Below, piece by piece: positions 1 through 6,520 of a stretch of DNA of 10,471 nucleotides (its first letter is position 1; every line of letters begins with the position of its first letter). The notes under the pieces are model-generated. The model was not told where the DNA came from. It saw only the letters and a program-made list of their open reading frames with translations, and did no database searches. The translations under genes and the position numbers were made by a program. Origin of the DNA: Candidatus Borrarchaeota archaeon (GTDB lineage: Archaea > Asgardarchaeota > Sifarchaeia > Borrarchaeales > Borrarchaeaceae); NCBI GenBank assembly GCA_016840645.1, contig JAEORY010000104.1:1-10471 (forward strand), written 5' to 3'.

Positions 1-269
1 TTAATAATTTATGTAAGATAGGGGCAGTATGTAAGGCATCAATTCCAGGAACAAGATTTGGAAAAGCAATTTTTTATTCGTTTCCAAAAAAATATCATAT
101 ACTTGTCGAAGCTAGTCGTACCGGAAGTAGTGTTTATTATTTTTTTAATTACGAAAAAATTAGTAAATTTTATATAGTAGTACCGAAATGTTGGAATTTA
201 AAAGGAAAAGACTGGATTCCAAGATATAATAAAAAATTTTTTGATGGTAATATATTAAAGTGGATTTAA
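1..269 (+). CDS. 3' end of a protein of unknown function (cut by left edge)
   Basis: An open frame enters from the left edge (first complete codon at base 3) and runs 88 codons to TAA at 267-269. It has no in-frame stop and no in-frame ATG, GTG or TTG, so the start must lie outside the window. The visible part is rich in Lys, Tyr and Phe and begins with two Cys (NNLCKIGAVCKAS). It continues with alternating hydrophobic stretches suggesting beta strands, such as KYHILVEASRTGSSVYYFF and FYIVVPKCWNLKGKDW. There is no membrane helix. I do not recognise the family; a small nuclease-like alpha/beta fold is conceivable, but no catalytic motif can be pointed to. The next gene starts 1 base after the stop, so the two are probably co-transcribed and translationally coupled. 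That this is coding is likely from the clean frame and tight packing; its function is unknown. Confidence 0.7.
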   Translation, partial: NNLCKIGAVCKASIPGTRFGKAIFYSFPKKYHILVEASRTGSSVYYFFNYEKISKFYIVVPKCWNLKGKDWIPRYNKKFFDGNILKWI

Positions 270-270
270 A

Positions 271-702
271 ATGTCATTGGCGGAGATTTTTATTGTAGTA
301 TTTTTGTGTTTCTACACAAAATATTTCTTTTCATTATTTTCCTCTATGAAAAGAGAAGAAATACAAAAGCGTAATCAAAAACTTGATAAGTTAAGAAAGA
401 TACCAATTAAGTCAATTAAAAAACAAAAAGAATTTTTAAATTTAAGATATCCTAAAAAAACATCAACTAAGTTTGAATGGAACAGACTGCCAAACATTTT
501 ATTTATTATATTGATTTATATAATTTTGTTTTTTTCATATAAATGGTTAATTGTAAGATTTTTTGATTGGGTGGGTTATGAAGTGAGATTATGGCAGAGT
601 ATATTGTTTATTATATTAATGCCATTATGTGTTAATGTAATATTAAAAAGGTTTGATTTACAACAGCAAGAGAGTATGCTTGCATTGTTAAGGAGGGGAT
701 AA
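271..702 (+). CDS. Small three-helix membrane protein, possibly Oxa1/DUF106-like
   Basis: This 143-residue protein has three predicted membrane helices: about residues 5-23 (EIFIVVFLCFYTKYFFSLF), 74-92 and 105-126. Between the first two lies a strongly basic, helical hydrophilic stretch (about 25-70, many Lys/Arg/Gln). The positive-inside rule puts this loop in the cytoplasm and the N-terminus outside. One helix, a charged helical cytoplasmic arm, then a helix pair is the topology of the Oxa1 superfamily, whose archaeal members (DUF106; relatives EMC3, TMCO1, Get1) help insert membrane proteins. The arm here is short and I see no diagnostic residues, so the link rests on topology alone. The ATG at 271 begins 1 base after the upstream stop with no strong Shine-Dalgarno, pointing to translational coupling. 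The next gene begins 1 base after its stop. It could equally be an unrelated small membrane protein of a virus or plasmid. Confidence 0.85.
   Translation: MSLAEIFIVVFLCFYTKYFFSLFSSMKREEIQKRNQKLDKLRKIPIKSIKKQKEFLNLRYPKKTSTKFEWNRLPNILFIILIYIILFFSYKWLIVRFFDWVGYEVRLWQSILFIILMPLCVNVILKRFDLQQQESMLALLRRG
691..698 (+). promoter_or_regulatory. Strong Shine-Dalgarno site for the 170-residue protein
   Basis: AGGAGGGG lies inside the last codons of the upstream membrane-protein gene, with the ATG at 704 five bases beyond it (seven from the core GGAGG). This fixes the start at 704 and shows that the gene has its own ribosome site despite the 1-base gap to the upstream stop. Confidence 0.75.
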
Positions 703-703
703 A

Positions 704-1216
704 ATGACAGTATTAATTCATGTGGGTCGTAGAGTACCGAAAAGATGGTTTAGAAGGCAAGCGGAAAGAGTTAAAGGGTTAGTTTCTTTTCAAGAAAACT
801 TGTGGATGATTATTAAGCAAAGTTTAAATTTGGCAAAGAAGAGGGCAAACGCAAGTAATACAGGTATTAATTTTGTAATGACATATGATAATGAATCTGA
901 GGATTTAAATTATCAAATTGAATGGATTAAAATTATAATTCAAGGGGATGAAAAACAAGAAGAAGAAGAATATAATGAAGCTATGCAAATGTATTCACCG
1001 ATTAATAAGATAATGAAAAAAGAAATACCAAAAGACCCAAGAATGAAAAAACATTTTAAGACCAAAATATTAAGTGGCGCTAAAGTTGATGAGGCTTATA
1101 AGAAGGGATATGGAGCGATAAATGATAATAATATGGCTAATAAACTATTGGAAATGGGTATCTTGACCCATATTGAATGGATTAAAGATTTTGATTCTAG
1201 GGAAATATTTGGTTAA
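704..1216 (+). CDS. Hypothetical soluble protein, 170 residues
   Basis: This is a soluble protein of unknown family. The N-terminus is strongly basic (RRVPKRWFRRQAERVK, residues 9-24) and could bind nucleic acid or acidic lipid. Residues 31-50 look helical. Residues 53-80 look like two beta strands around an acidic turn, followed by an acidic Glu run (83-89) and a Lys-rich middle (102-122). The tail is helical. A six-residue near repeat, QIEWIK at 71-76 and HIEWIK at 156-161, is visible but may be chance. There is no signal peptide, membrane helix or metal-binding cluster. The start is supported by a good Shine-Dalgarno at 691-698. It closes the first gene cluster: a 94-base gap with promoter-like features follows. 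The clean frame and ribosome site make it a real gene; its role cannot be told from sequence. Confidence 0.85.
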   Translation: MTVLIHVGRRVPKRWFRRQAERVKGLVSFQENLWMIIKQSLNLAKKRANASNTGINFVMTYDNESEDLNYQIEWIKIIIQGDEKQEEEEYNEAMQMYSPINKIMKKEIPKDPRMKKHFKTKILSGAKVDEAYKKGYGAINDNNMANKLLEMGILTHIEWIKDFDSREIFG

Positions 1217-1219
1217 AAT

Positions 1220-1238
1220 AGGAAATATATATATAAAT
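1220..1238 (+). promoter_or_regulatory. Candidate archaeal BRE/TATA promoter for the second gene cluster
   Basis: AGGAAA at 1220-1225 followed by TATATATATAAAT at 1226-1238 resembles a purine-rich BRE plus archaeal TATA box. With the usual distance of about 25 bases, transcription would start near 1255-1262, leaving roughly 50 bases before the GTG of the giant gene. This is the only gap longer than about 20 bases in the window, which favours a promoter here. The DNA is AT-rich, so a chance match is possible. Confidence 0.45.
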
Positions 1239-1239
1239 A

Positions 1240-1275
1240 AGTATTGAATTATAAGTACATATGGCAATTAATACT
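1240..1275. repeat. Imperfect inverted repeat near the predicted transcription start
   Basis: AGTATTGAATT (1240-1250) pairs with AATTAATACT (1266-1275), giving a 10-bp stem with one bulged G and a 15-base spacer that contains GTAC. It lies just downstream of the TATA-like element, where archaeal repressors often bind; it could also form a hairpin in the 5' leader. Being AT-rich, it may be fortuitous. Confidence 0.3.
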
Positions 1276-1314
1276 ATATTTAATATGAAAATTCTGAAGA
1301 GGTGTAATACGTGA
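1261..1314 (+). CDS. Possible 17-codon leader ORF overlapping the giant gene's start
   Basis: An ATG at 1261 opens MAINTIFNMKILKRCNT and stops at TGA 1312-1314, overlapping the GTG start of the next gene as GTGA. There is no Shine-Dalgarno before 1261. However, the transcript start predicted from the TATA-like element falls at about the same place, so it could be read as a leaderless ORF that feeds ribosomes to the downstream GTG. It is short and may well be accidental. Confidence 0.2.
   Translation: MAINTIFNMKILKRCNT
1299..1304 (+). promoter_or_regulatory. Shine-Dalgarno that decides the GTG start at 1311
   Basis: GAGGTG matches the archaeal 16S 3' end and ends 6 bases before GTG 1311, supporting the non-ATG start. 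A competing GGAG at 1357-1360 sits only 4 bases before the in-frame ATG at 1365 and would give a protein 18 residues shorter. The upstream pair has better spacing and a longer match. Confidence 0.6.
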
Positions 1315-4300
1315 GGGGGCTACCAAGATATAAAAGGCAAAAATATACAGAAGAATGGAGTAAGATGTCTAGAGCAAAACATCATAGATATGGTGATTTG
1401 GAAACTTATGCTGCTGTTAGAGGAAGAGAAGAAGGTGCAATTTCTCAGAAAGAAGCTGAAAATATTTTAGTACATCAAGCTAGACAAGCACCAGAAGTTA
1501 AACAAATGATATCTTCGGCTGCTGAAGTGGTAAAGACATTAGGCGGGGTTTTGGTTCCTGCAAAAGGAAAAGAAACACAATCACTTCTTCAAAGAGTTAG
1601 TGATATATATAAAGTAGCACAGGTTGCTGAGGCTGGGGGTGCGGTAGTTTTAAAAGAGGCTAAACCATCAGCGGCACCGTTATCGTTTGCTACTGGAGAA
1701 TCTAAAAAGGTTGGTACCATTTCAAATTGGTCAAACCTTCCTGTTACGACCCAAGCAAAGATTAGGTCACAATATGCTGAGGCCGGAAAAGAGGTAACAA
1801 CGACTGGTGAGGTTAGAGAAAGGGCACCTGTTGCTAAAATAACTACAGCTCAACAAAAACTAATGACGTTAGCTGCTCCAAAGGTTTCGACTAGAGTTTT
1901 AGAGCCTACTATTACTCCTAAACCAACTGTTACGGTTACAAAGGCTCCTGCATCATTACCAAAAGCAGTAGAAGATATTTTTAAAAAAGATGCTGCTGCT
2001 TATTTTTTACCTGAAGAGAAAAGAATGAGTATTGGAGTTGGTGTTGCTGCTCCTGAAAAGGCCGTTGATGCGAGAAAAATGGCTGAGATACAATCTGCTG
2101 CTAAAAAGATTGCAATGTTTAATGCTGCTGCTAATGCAGTTAAAAAGGTATTTGGTTTCGCTAGGTCACCAGAGCAAGAAAAGCAATTAGAAGTTGAAAG
2201 GGAAAAACTTGAACAATCTATTGCTAAGAAGTTCCCAGCTGCTGCTCCATTAATAACCAAAGTTGGTGGAGTAGTTTTTGGTACCACTGATGTTAAAGAG
2301 GTCGAACAACAAATTAGAAAAGGAGAAGAGAAGCCAACGGTTGATTTATCAAAAATAAAAATGGAGATGGGTCCTCCAACAATTGATATTACAAAACCTG
2401 GTTATGTTCCTATACAAGAAACTATTTCTGCACCTGGATTTGAAAGACCAACTCCAACAATAGCACCTGAAAAGATGCGAGAGATTGCTATGGGAGTAAG
2501 AGAAAGAGGAATTGGTGTTGAAAATACTGCTAAAAAAGTGGCTGATTTTAATAAATTAGTTTTTGAATATAATGCTAAAGATTTAGAAGGTAAAGCAACC
2601 CCAGAGGAAAAAAGATTTTTAGAATTAAAACAAACTGAGCTGAGAAAAGAAGTAGAAAATTTATATCCTAATGCTCCACAAAAAGATGTCTTTTTAAATA
2701 TAGGTGCTGATAAATCTTTAGAATATATACCTGTTCCTTGGGCAAAATCACAAAAAACTGACCCAGGGGATATCGCTGAAAAACTGATTGTTCAAAAACC
2801 TGAGATAGAAAAGCTTAATACAAGAGCAGAAGCATTGACCAACAGAGGACAAGAAATTGAAAGGGACTATAATGAGATTTTAGATTTTGCAGGAATTGAC
2901 CCAGATAGAATACAGAAATTAAGAGAAGTAAAATCAAAAGAAGAAGTTAATGATATTATTTATACAGGAATGGATGAATTTGCTAATCAAAATCCTGATG
3001 CTATTCCAGCATTAAATCAAAAGATTGAAAAATTTCAACAAAAACAATCCGCCTATTCGAAAGATGTTGAATCATATCAAAAAGATGCCACTGCTTATGA
3101 AGCAAGAAGCAAGGAAGATATAATGGCAGAATTTAAAAAAATTGATGAACAAAAAGAAGCCGTTAGGATGCTAAGAAGAGATGAAGTTAAAGGCCAGGTT
3201 GATACCTATAAAGATAAGATGAAGGAGAAATATAGTCAGACTATTGCTATTCCTTGGTTATGGAATAAAAAAGACCAGGAAAATTATTATTCACTTGTTG
3301 ATAAGATTAAGACTACTGATAAGCCAGAAATTATACAGTTAAGAAAAGATTTTGATGAAGCGTGGGCTGAAAGAAACAAACTTGCTGAAAAATATATGGA
3401 GACGGATAAACCTATATTAGAATCTATGAAGCATGCAAGAGAAATTAAAGCAGCAGATAAAAAGGTAAGAAATATTCAGATTGCTTTACAGAATGCTGAA
3501 ATTAAGCAATCTGATGAAGAGATGAAAGCACGGGCAAGAGAAATTGAAAGCCCCTATTTAAGATATCCTGCAAGGTTTGGAGCAGGCGCCCTATCTAAAT
3601 TGAGAGAAAGCCCTGAAGAGGTTGCATTAACAGCTCTTACAGGATTTGGTGCTGGGGCAGTATTAAAAACTATTGGTACAGGTGCTTTAAGATGGGCAGG
3701 ACAAAGTGCTTTAAGACAAGGGGTAGTAAAAGCTGCTGGTGCGATAGGGCTTGTTGGACTCACAGGATTAGCTGCAAAAGACAGCTTTGAGGAAATAATT
3801 CAATCACCCTATAAGGTTGAAGCTGCTGGAGAACTTGCTTTAGATGCTTTAGCATTTGGTTTTGGTGCAGGTAAAGGAGCCAAAGCTGCTGAATTTAAAG
3901 TAACTGATATAGGTGATATTAAGGTATCATATAAGCCCCCAAAAAAGATTATTGAAACAACAGGAATGCCACGAGAAATGCCAGCATTAGAAGTTTCAAA
4001 AATTTCTCCAGAATCAGCATTATTGGTTGAAGCTGCGCCAACAGCAGAAGCCGCAGCTGCTGCCCAAGCAAGAGAATTAAGAATTAGAAAAATGATAATG
4101 GGCGGTGAAATGCCTGAAGTAGCAGTTAGACAAAGATTAGCTGATATAGTTTTGGACTATGATAAACAAGTAACAAGATTTGGAAAGACTTATGATGTAA
4201 AAGTTGAGACTAGAATAAAGCCAGATAACAGTATATTTCATACTGAGAAGATGGGTGATACCACTATTATAATAAGGCAGGAAGCAGGTTCTCCAACTGC

Positions 4301-6185
4301 TTTAAAGCAAACCTTCTATAAAGGCAAATTAATTGGAGCTGGCGGAGAAACTATTAAAGGATTTGATTTAAAAAACGTTTTGAAAACTAATGAACTAATT
4401 AAAATTGAAAAAGACCCAATAGTTGCTTCTTGGAAAACAAAAGAAGGTAGAGGAATATTGCAGGAATGGAAAGGTCAAAAGGTTGATGTTGTTACTGAAC
4501 CTGTTAATAAAGGGTGGATGATAAAAGGAGTATTAGAACAGCAGGCAGAACAGCTTAAAGCAACAAAGATTGGCAAAGCTAAGGTTGCTGAGGCTGATTT
4601 TTATACAAAATATGTAAGAGGACCAGGAGTAAGAAAGGATATTGTTGGAGCTGTTCCAGGAAAACAATATCTTCAAGATATTAAATTAGCTCTTGGAGAA
4701 AGACCAAAAGGATTGCCTAAATATGAAACTATTACTGGTGAACCGGTTTGGGAAGCAAAGCCTGAAATGAGATTTGGACCAGCAGGAGAACTTTTAACAA
4801 CTGAGGCAATTATGAGAAGACCAACTACTATGATTGAATATCCTGAATTAGAAACAACTATTGCTAGGAAAGAGGCGGTGACAGGAGTATTAAGAATGGA
4901 AAGAGCACCAAAAGTTTCTTGGACAACTCGGTTGATTGAGGGATTAAGAACTCAAATTGATAATTTGAAAATTAGAATTGCCGAATTAAGAGGCAAAAAA
5001 TTAACACCAGAACAACAAAATACGCTTAAAAAATTAGAGGCTCAATTATCAGAGGCTGAACGGCAGGAAGCTTTATTAAAAGTAACTGAGAGAAAAGAAG
5101 TTGTAGCAGAGAAGACAGTCTTGAAAGATTTAAATAAAGTAATAAAAGATTTAGAAATATCAAGACCTGAATCAAAAACACCTTTAAATAAAAAAATTGA
5201 ATCCTTAGACAGAGCAATTAAAACTGTAGAAAAACAAAAAGGTCTTTCACCAGAAGTTGTTGATGCTATTGGAAAACTTAAGATTGAATTAGAAGGCCTT
5301 AAAATGCAGGAAAAGACAGGAAAAGAATTAATTAAAAAGAAAATTAAGAAACCAAAAAAAGAGGTTGAAGTTCCATCACGCCCAGGAGAGGCGGTTACGG
5401 TTATGGAGGTTGAAGAAGTTAAACCTGTTACCAAACCAGTAACTGAAAGAGTAGTAACTGTTGAAAAGATGAGACCAATGCCTCCTAAATTTCCAACAGC
5501 AAGAGGATTGGGCGAACTTGTTTGGAAGACTGTAGAATTACCTAAACAAAGAATATTACCATGGGTGGTTCCTTCTGTTGCTGTTGCTGCACAAAGAGGA
5601 AAAGCTAAGGCTGAAATGCTTGCTGTAGCACCAGTAACTGAATTAAAGAAGGTACCAGTTGTAACTACTACTCCTATTACAAAAGTTACGCCAAAAATAG
5701 AAACTGTTCCAAGACAGATTACTGAGACAATTGGAAGACCAAAAACTATTATGCCACCAGTGATTCCAATAGTTCCTTGGGTTCCGCCCCCGCCTTTGCC
5801 AGTGCAACCAATGGAACCTTTTAAGCCAATTGTTCCGCCAGGTATTGGTGGTGCTATACCGCAAGGTTATAGAAGATGGCAGCAAGGTAGAGGTATGGCA
5901 GGATGGACCGTCGTTAATCCAATAGCCGATTTCGGTACAGCATTTTTTGGAAGACAAAGGGCAAAAATGATGGGTTTCGGCGGAGGACCTGCACTTAAAG
6001 AGCTTGAACCACAAACAGAAAAAGTTGGGTCATTAGGTCAGAGCTTTTCAGACATATTTGGTATTGGCAAAGGGGCTACACCAACTATGATGAGAACCGC
6101 ACCTACAATGGTGAGAGGTACACCTGCTGTGAGAAGAACAACCCCAGGTATTGATTTTGCAAAAAAAATAAAGAGTATGATATAA
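1311..6185 (+). CDS. Giant 1624-residue structural-type protein with helical, hydrophobic, coiled-coil and Pro-rich/basic regions
   Basis: No family is recognised. In order: a basic N-terminus without signal peptide (1-30); an Ala/Lys/Glu-rich low-complexity part with Pro-Thr spacers (45-390); long charged helices (390-450, 490-745); a Gly/Ala-rich hydrophobic block (768-862) with phrases such as LTGFGAGAVLKTIGTGALRW and AAGAIGLVGLTGLAA, able to form hairpins that insert in a membrane; a mixed, partly beta region (about 945-1075); a coiled coil with heptads (about 1204-1347); a Pro/Val/Thr-rich linker ending in the PPVIPIVPWVPPPPLP stretch (1482-1497); and a Gly/Arg/Met-rich basic tail with a degenerate repeat. 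Start GTG 1311 is backed by GAGGTG. The next gene begins 1 base after the stop. Size, low complexity and a central hydrophobic patch recall scaffolding, tape-measure-like or internal virion proteins of archaeal elements, or a cell-envelope scaffold; this is inference. That it is one intact gene is near certain. Confidence 0.9.
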   Translation: MRGLPRYKRQKYTEEWSKMSRAKHHRYGDLETYAAVRGREEGAISQKEAENILVHQARQAPEVKQMISSAAEVVKTLGGVLVPAKGKETQSLLQRVSDIYKVAQVAEAGGAVVLKEAKPSAAPLSFATGESKKVGTISNWSNLPVTTQAKIRSQYAEAGKEVTTTGEVRERAPVAKITTAQQKLMTLAAPKVSTRVLEPTITPKPTVTVTKAPASLPKAVEDIFKKDAAAYFLPEEKRMSIGVGVAAPEKAVDARKMAEIQSAAKKIAMFNAAANAVKKVFGFARSPEQEKQLEVEREKLEQSIAKKFPAAAPLITKVGGVVFGTTDVKEVEQQIRKGEEKPTVDLSKIKMEMGPPTIDITKPGYVPIQETISAPGFERPTPTIAPEKMREIAMGVRERGIGVENTAKKVADFNKLVFEYNAKDLEGKATPEEKRFLELKQTELRKEVENLYPNAPQKDVFLNIGADKSLEYIPVPWAKSQKTDPGDIAEKLIVQKPEIEKLNTRAEALTNRGQEIERDYNEILDFAGIDPDRIQKLREVKSKEEVNDIIYTGMDEFANQNPDAIPALNQKIEKFQQKQSAYSKDVESYQKDATAYEARSKEDIMAEFKKIDEQKEAVRMLRRDEVKGQVDTYKDKMKEKYSQTIAIPWLWNKKDQENYYSLVDKIKTTDKPEIIQLRKDFDEAWAERNKLAEKYMETDKPILESMKHAREIKAADKKVRNIQIALQNAEIKQSDEEMKARAREIESPYLRYPARFGAGALSKLRESPEEVALTALTGFGAGAVLKTIGTGALRWAGQSALRQGVVKAAGAIGLVGLTGLAAKDSFEEIIQSPYKVEAAGELALDALAFGFGAGKGAKAAEFKVTDIGDIKVSYKPPKKIIETTGMPREMPALEVSKISPESALLVEAAPTAEAAAAAQARELRIRKMIMGGEMPEVAVRQRLADIVLDYDKQVTRFGKTYDVKVETRIKPDNSIFHTEKMGDTTIIIRQEAGSPTALKQTFYKGKLIGAGGETIKGFDLKNVLKTNELIKIEKDPIVASWKTKEGRGILQEWKGQKVDVVTEPVNKGWMIKGVLEQQAEQLKATKIGKAKVAEADFYTKYVRGPGVRKDIVGAVPGKQYLQDIKLALGERPKGLPKYETITGEPVWEAKPEMRFGPAGELLTTEAIMRRPTTMIEYPELETTIARKEAVTGVLRMERAPKVSWTTRLIEGLRTQIDNLKIRIAELRGKKLTPEQQNTLKKLEAQLSEAERQEALLKVTERKEVVAEKTVLKDLNKVIKDLEISRPESKTPLNKKIESLDRAIKTVEKQKGLSPEVVDAIGKLKIELEGLKMQEKTGKELIKKKIKKPKKEVEVPSRPGEAVTVMEVEEVKPVTKPVTERVVTVEKMRPMPPKFPTARGLGELVWKTVELPKQRILPWVVPSVAVAAQRGKAKAEMLAVAPVTELKKVPVVTTTPITKVTPKIETVPRQITETIGRPKTIMPPVIPIVPWVPPPPLPVQPMEPFKPIVPPGIGGAIPQGYRRWQQGRGMAGWTVVNPIADFGTAFFGRQRAKMMGFGGGPALKELEPQTEKVGSLGQSFSDIFGIGKGATPTMMRTAPTMVRGTPAVRRTTPGIDFAKKIKSMI
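6078..6146 (+). repeat. Short degenerate repeat in the tail of the giant protein
   Basis: Residues 1590-1612 repeat a roughly seven-residue unit: TPTMMRT, APTMVRG, TPAVRRT, TP. Each copy joins a Pro with one or two Arg, giving a basic, disordered tail. It is visible at protein level; the DNA copies have drifted. Confidence 0.5.
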
Positions 6186-6186
6186 A

Positions 6187-6504
6187 ATGGAAAGCATTTT
6201 TAATAGAAAAAACAAAAAAGGTTATAGTACAGGATTTACGTGGGTTTTTGGATTAGTTACGATATTTGGATTAGGCGTAATGTACATTGTTTTTAGTCAG
6301 GTTTTTAATGCTTATTTGGTACCAACAATAAAAGATATGGTTGATAATCCAATAATTCCAAACGCAACACAGCAAGAGATAAATGCAGGCATTGATAAAT
6401 ATATGGCATTTTTTAATATTATGCCATTTGTATTATTTTTTGTTGTTGTGATATATATGATTGTAGCAGCATTTAGAAAGGAACGTGAAGAGGCGTTCTT
6501 ATAA
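6187..6504 (+). CDS. Small membrane protein with two transmembrane helices
   Basis: This 105-residue protein has a Lys/Arg-rich N-terminus (RKNKKG, residues 7-12), a first helix at about 17-42 (FTWVFGLVTIFGLGVMYIVF and on), a hydrophilic loop of about 30 residues with an NAT sequon (59-61), a second helix at about 74-95 (FFNIMPFVLFFVVVIYMIV), and a charged tail (RKEREE). The positive-inside rule puts both ends in the cytoplasm and the loop outside, where the sequon could be glycosylated. I do not recognise a family. The ATG follows the giant gene's stop by 1 base with only a weak AAGAG upstream, so translation is probably coupled to that of the giant protein. Its place between two large signal-less proteins and upstream of a secreted one suggests a membrane anchor or assembly partner; a holin-like role is possible but unsupported. 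Confidence 0.85.
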   Translation: MESIFNRKNKKGYSTGFTWVFGLVTIFGLGVMYIVFSQVFNAYLVPTIKDMVDNPIIPNATQQEINAGIDKYMAFFNIMPFVLFFVVVIYMIVAAFRKEREEAFL

Positions 6505-6505
6505 T

Positions 6506-6511
6506 AGGAGG
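6506..6511 (+). promoter_or_regulatory. Consensus Shine-Dalgarno for the 498-residue protein
   Basis: AGGAGG lies right after the previous stop, with 9 bases to ATG 6521. A nearer ATG at 6514 is only 2 bases away and in a different frame, so it is not a usable start for this gene; another in-frame ATG at 6530 is farther off. This is the best ribosome site in the window and suggests high expression. Confidence 0.75.
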
Positions 6512-6520
6512 TTATGAAAA

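Noticed and set aside
2000..6014. Several open frames on the - strand opposite the giant gene (2000-2287, 3554-3763, 5026-5217, 5042-5434, 5643-6014)
   Set aside because: They are complements of the Ala-, Lys- and Pro-rich coding sequence, with skewed compositions (Ser/Ala/Leu or Trp/Asn/Ser rich). They overlap each other and have no independent support.
1311..6185. Tailed-virus tape measure protein
   Set aside because: Length, coiled coils and a hydrophobic block fit, but no tail, portal, capsid or terminase gene is present in the window, and the following genes are not tail-type. It is kept only as one possibility, not a call.
6187..6504. Holin or pilin
   Set aside because: Two helices and small size alone are not diagnostic. 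There is no class III signal peptide and no lysis gene beside it.
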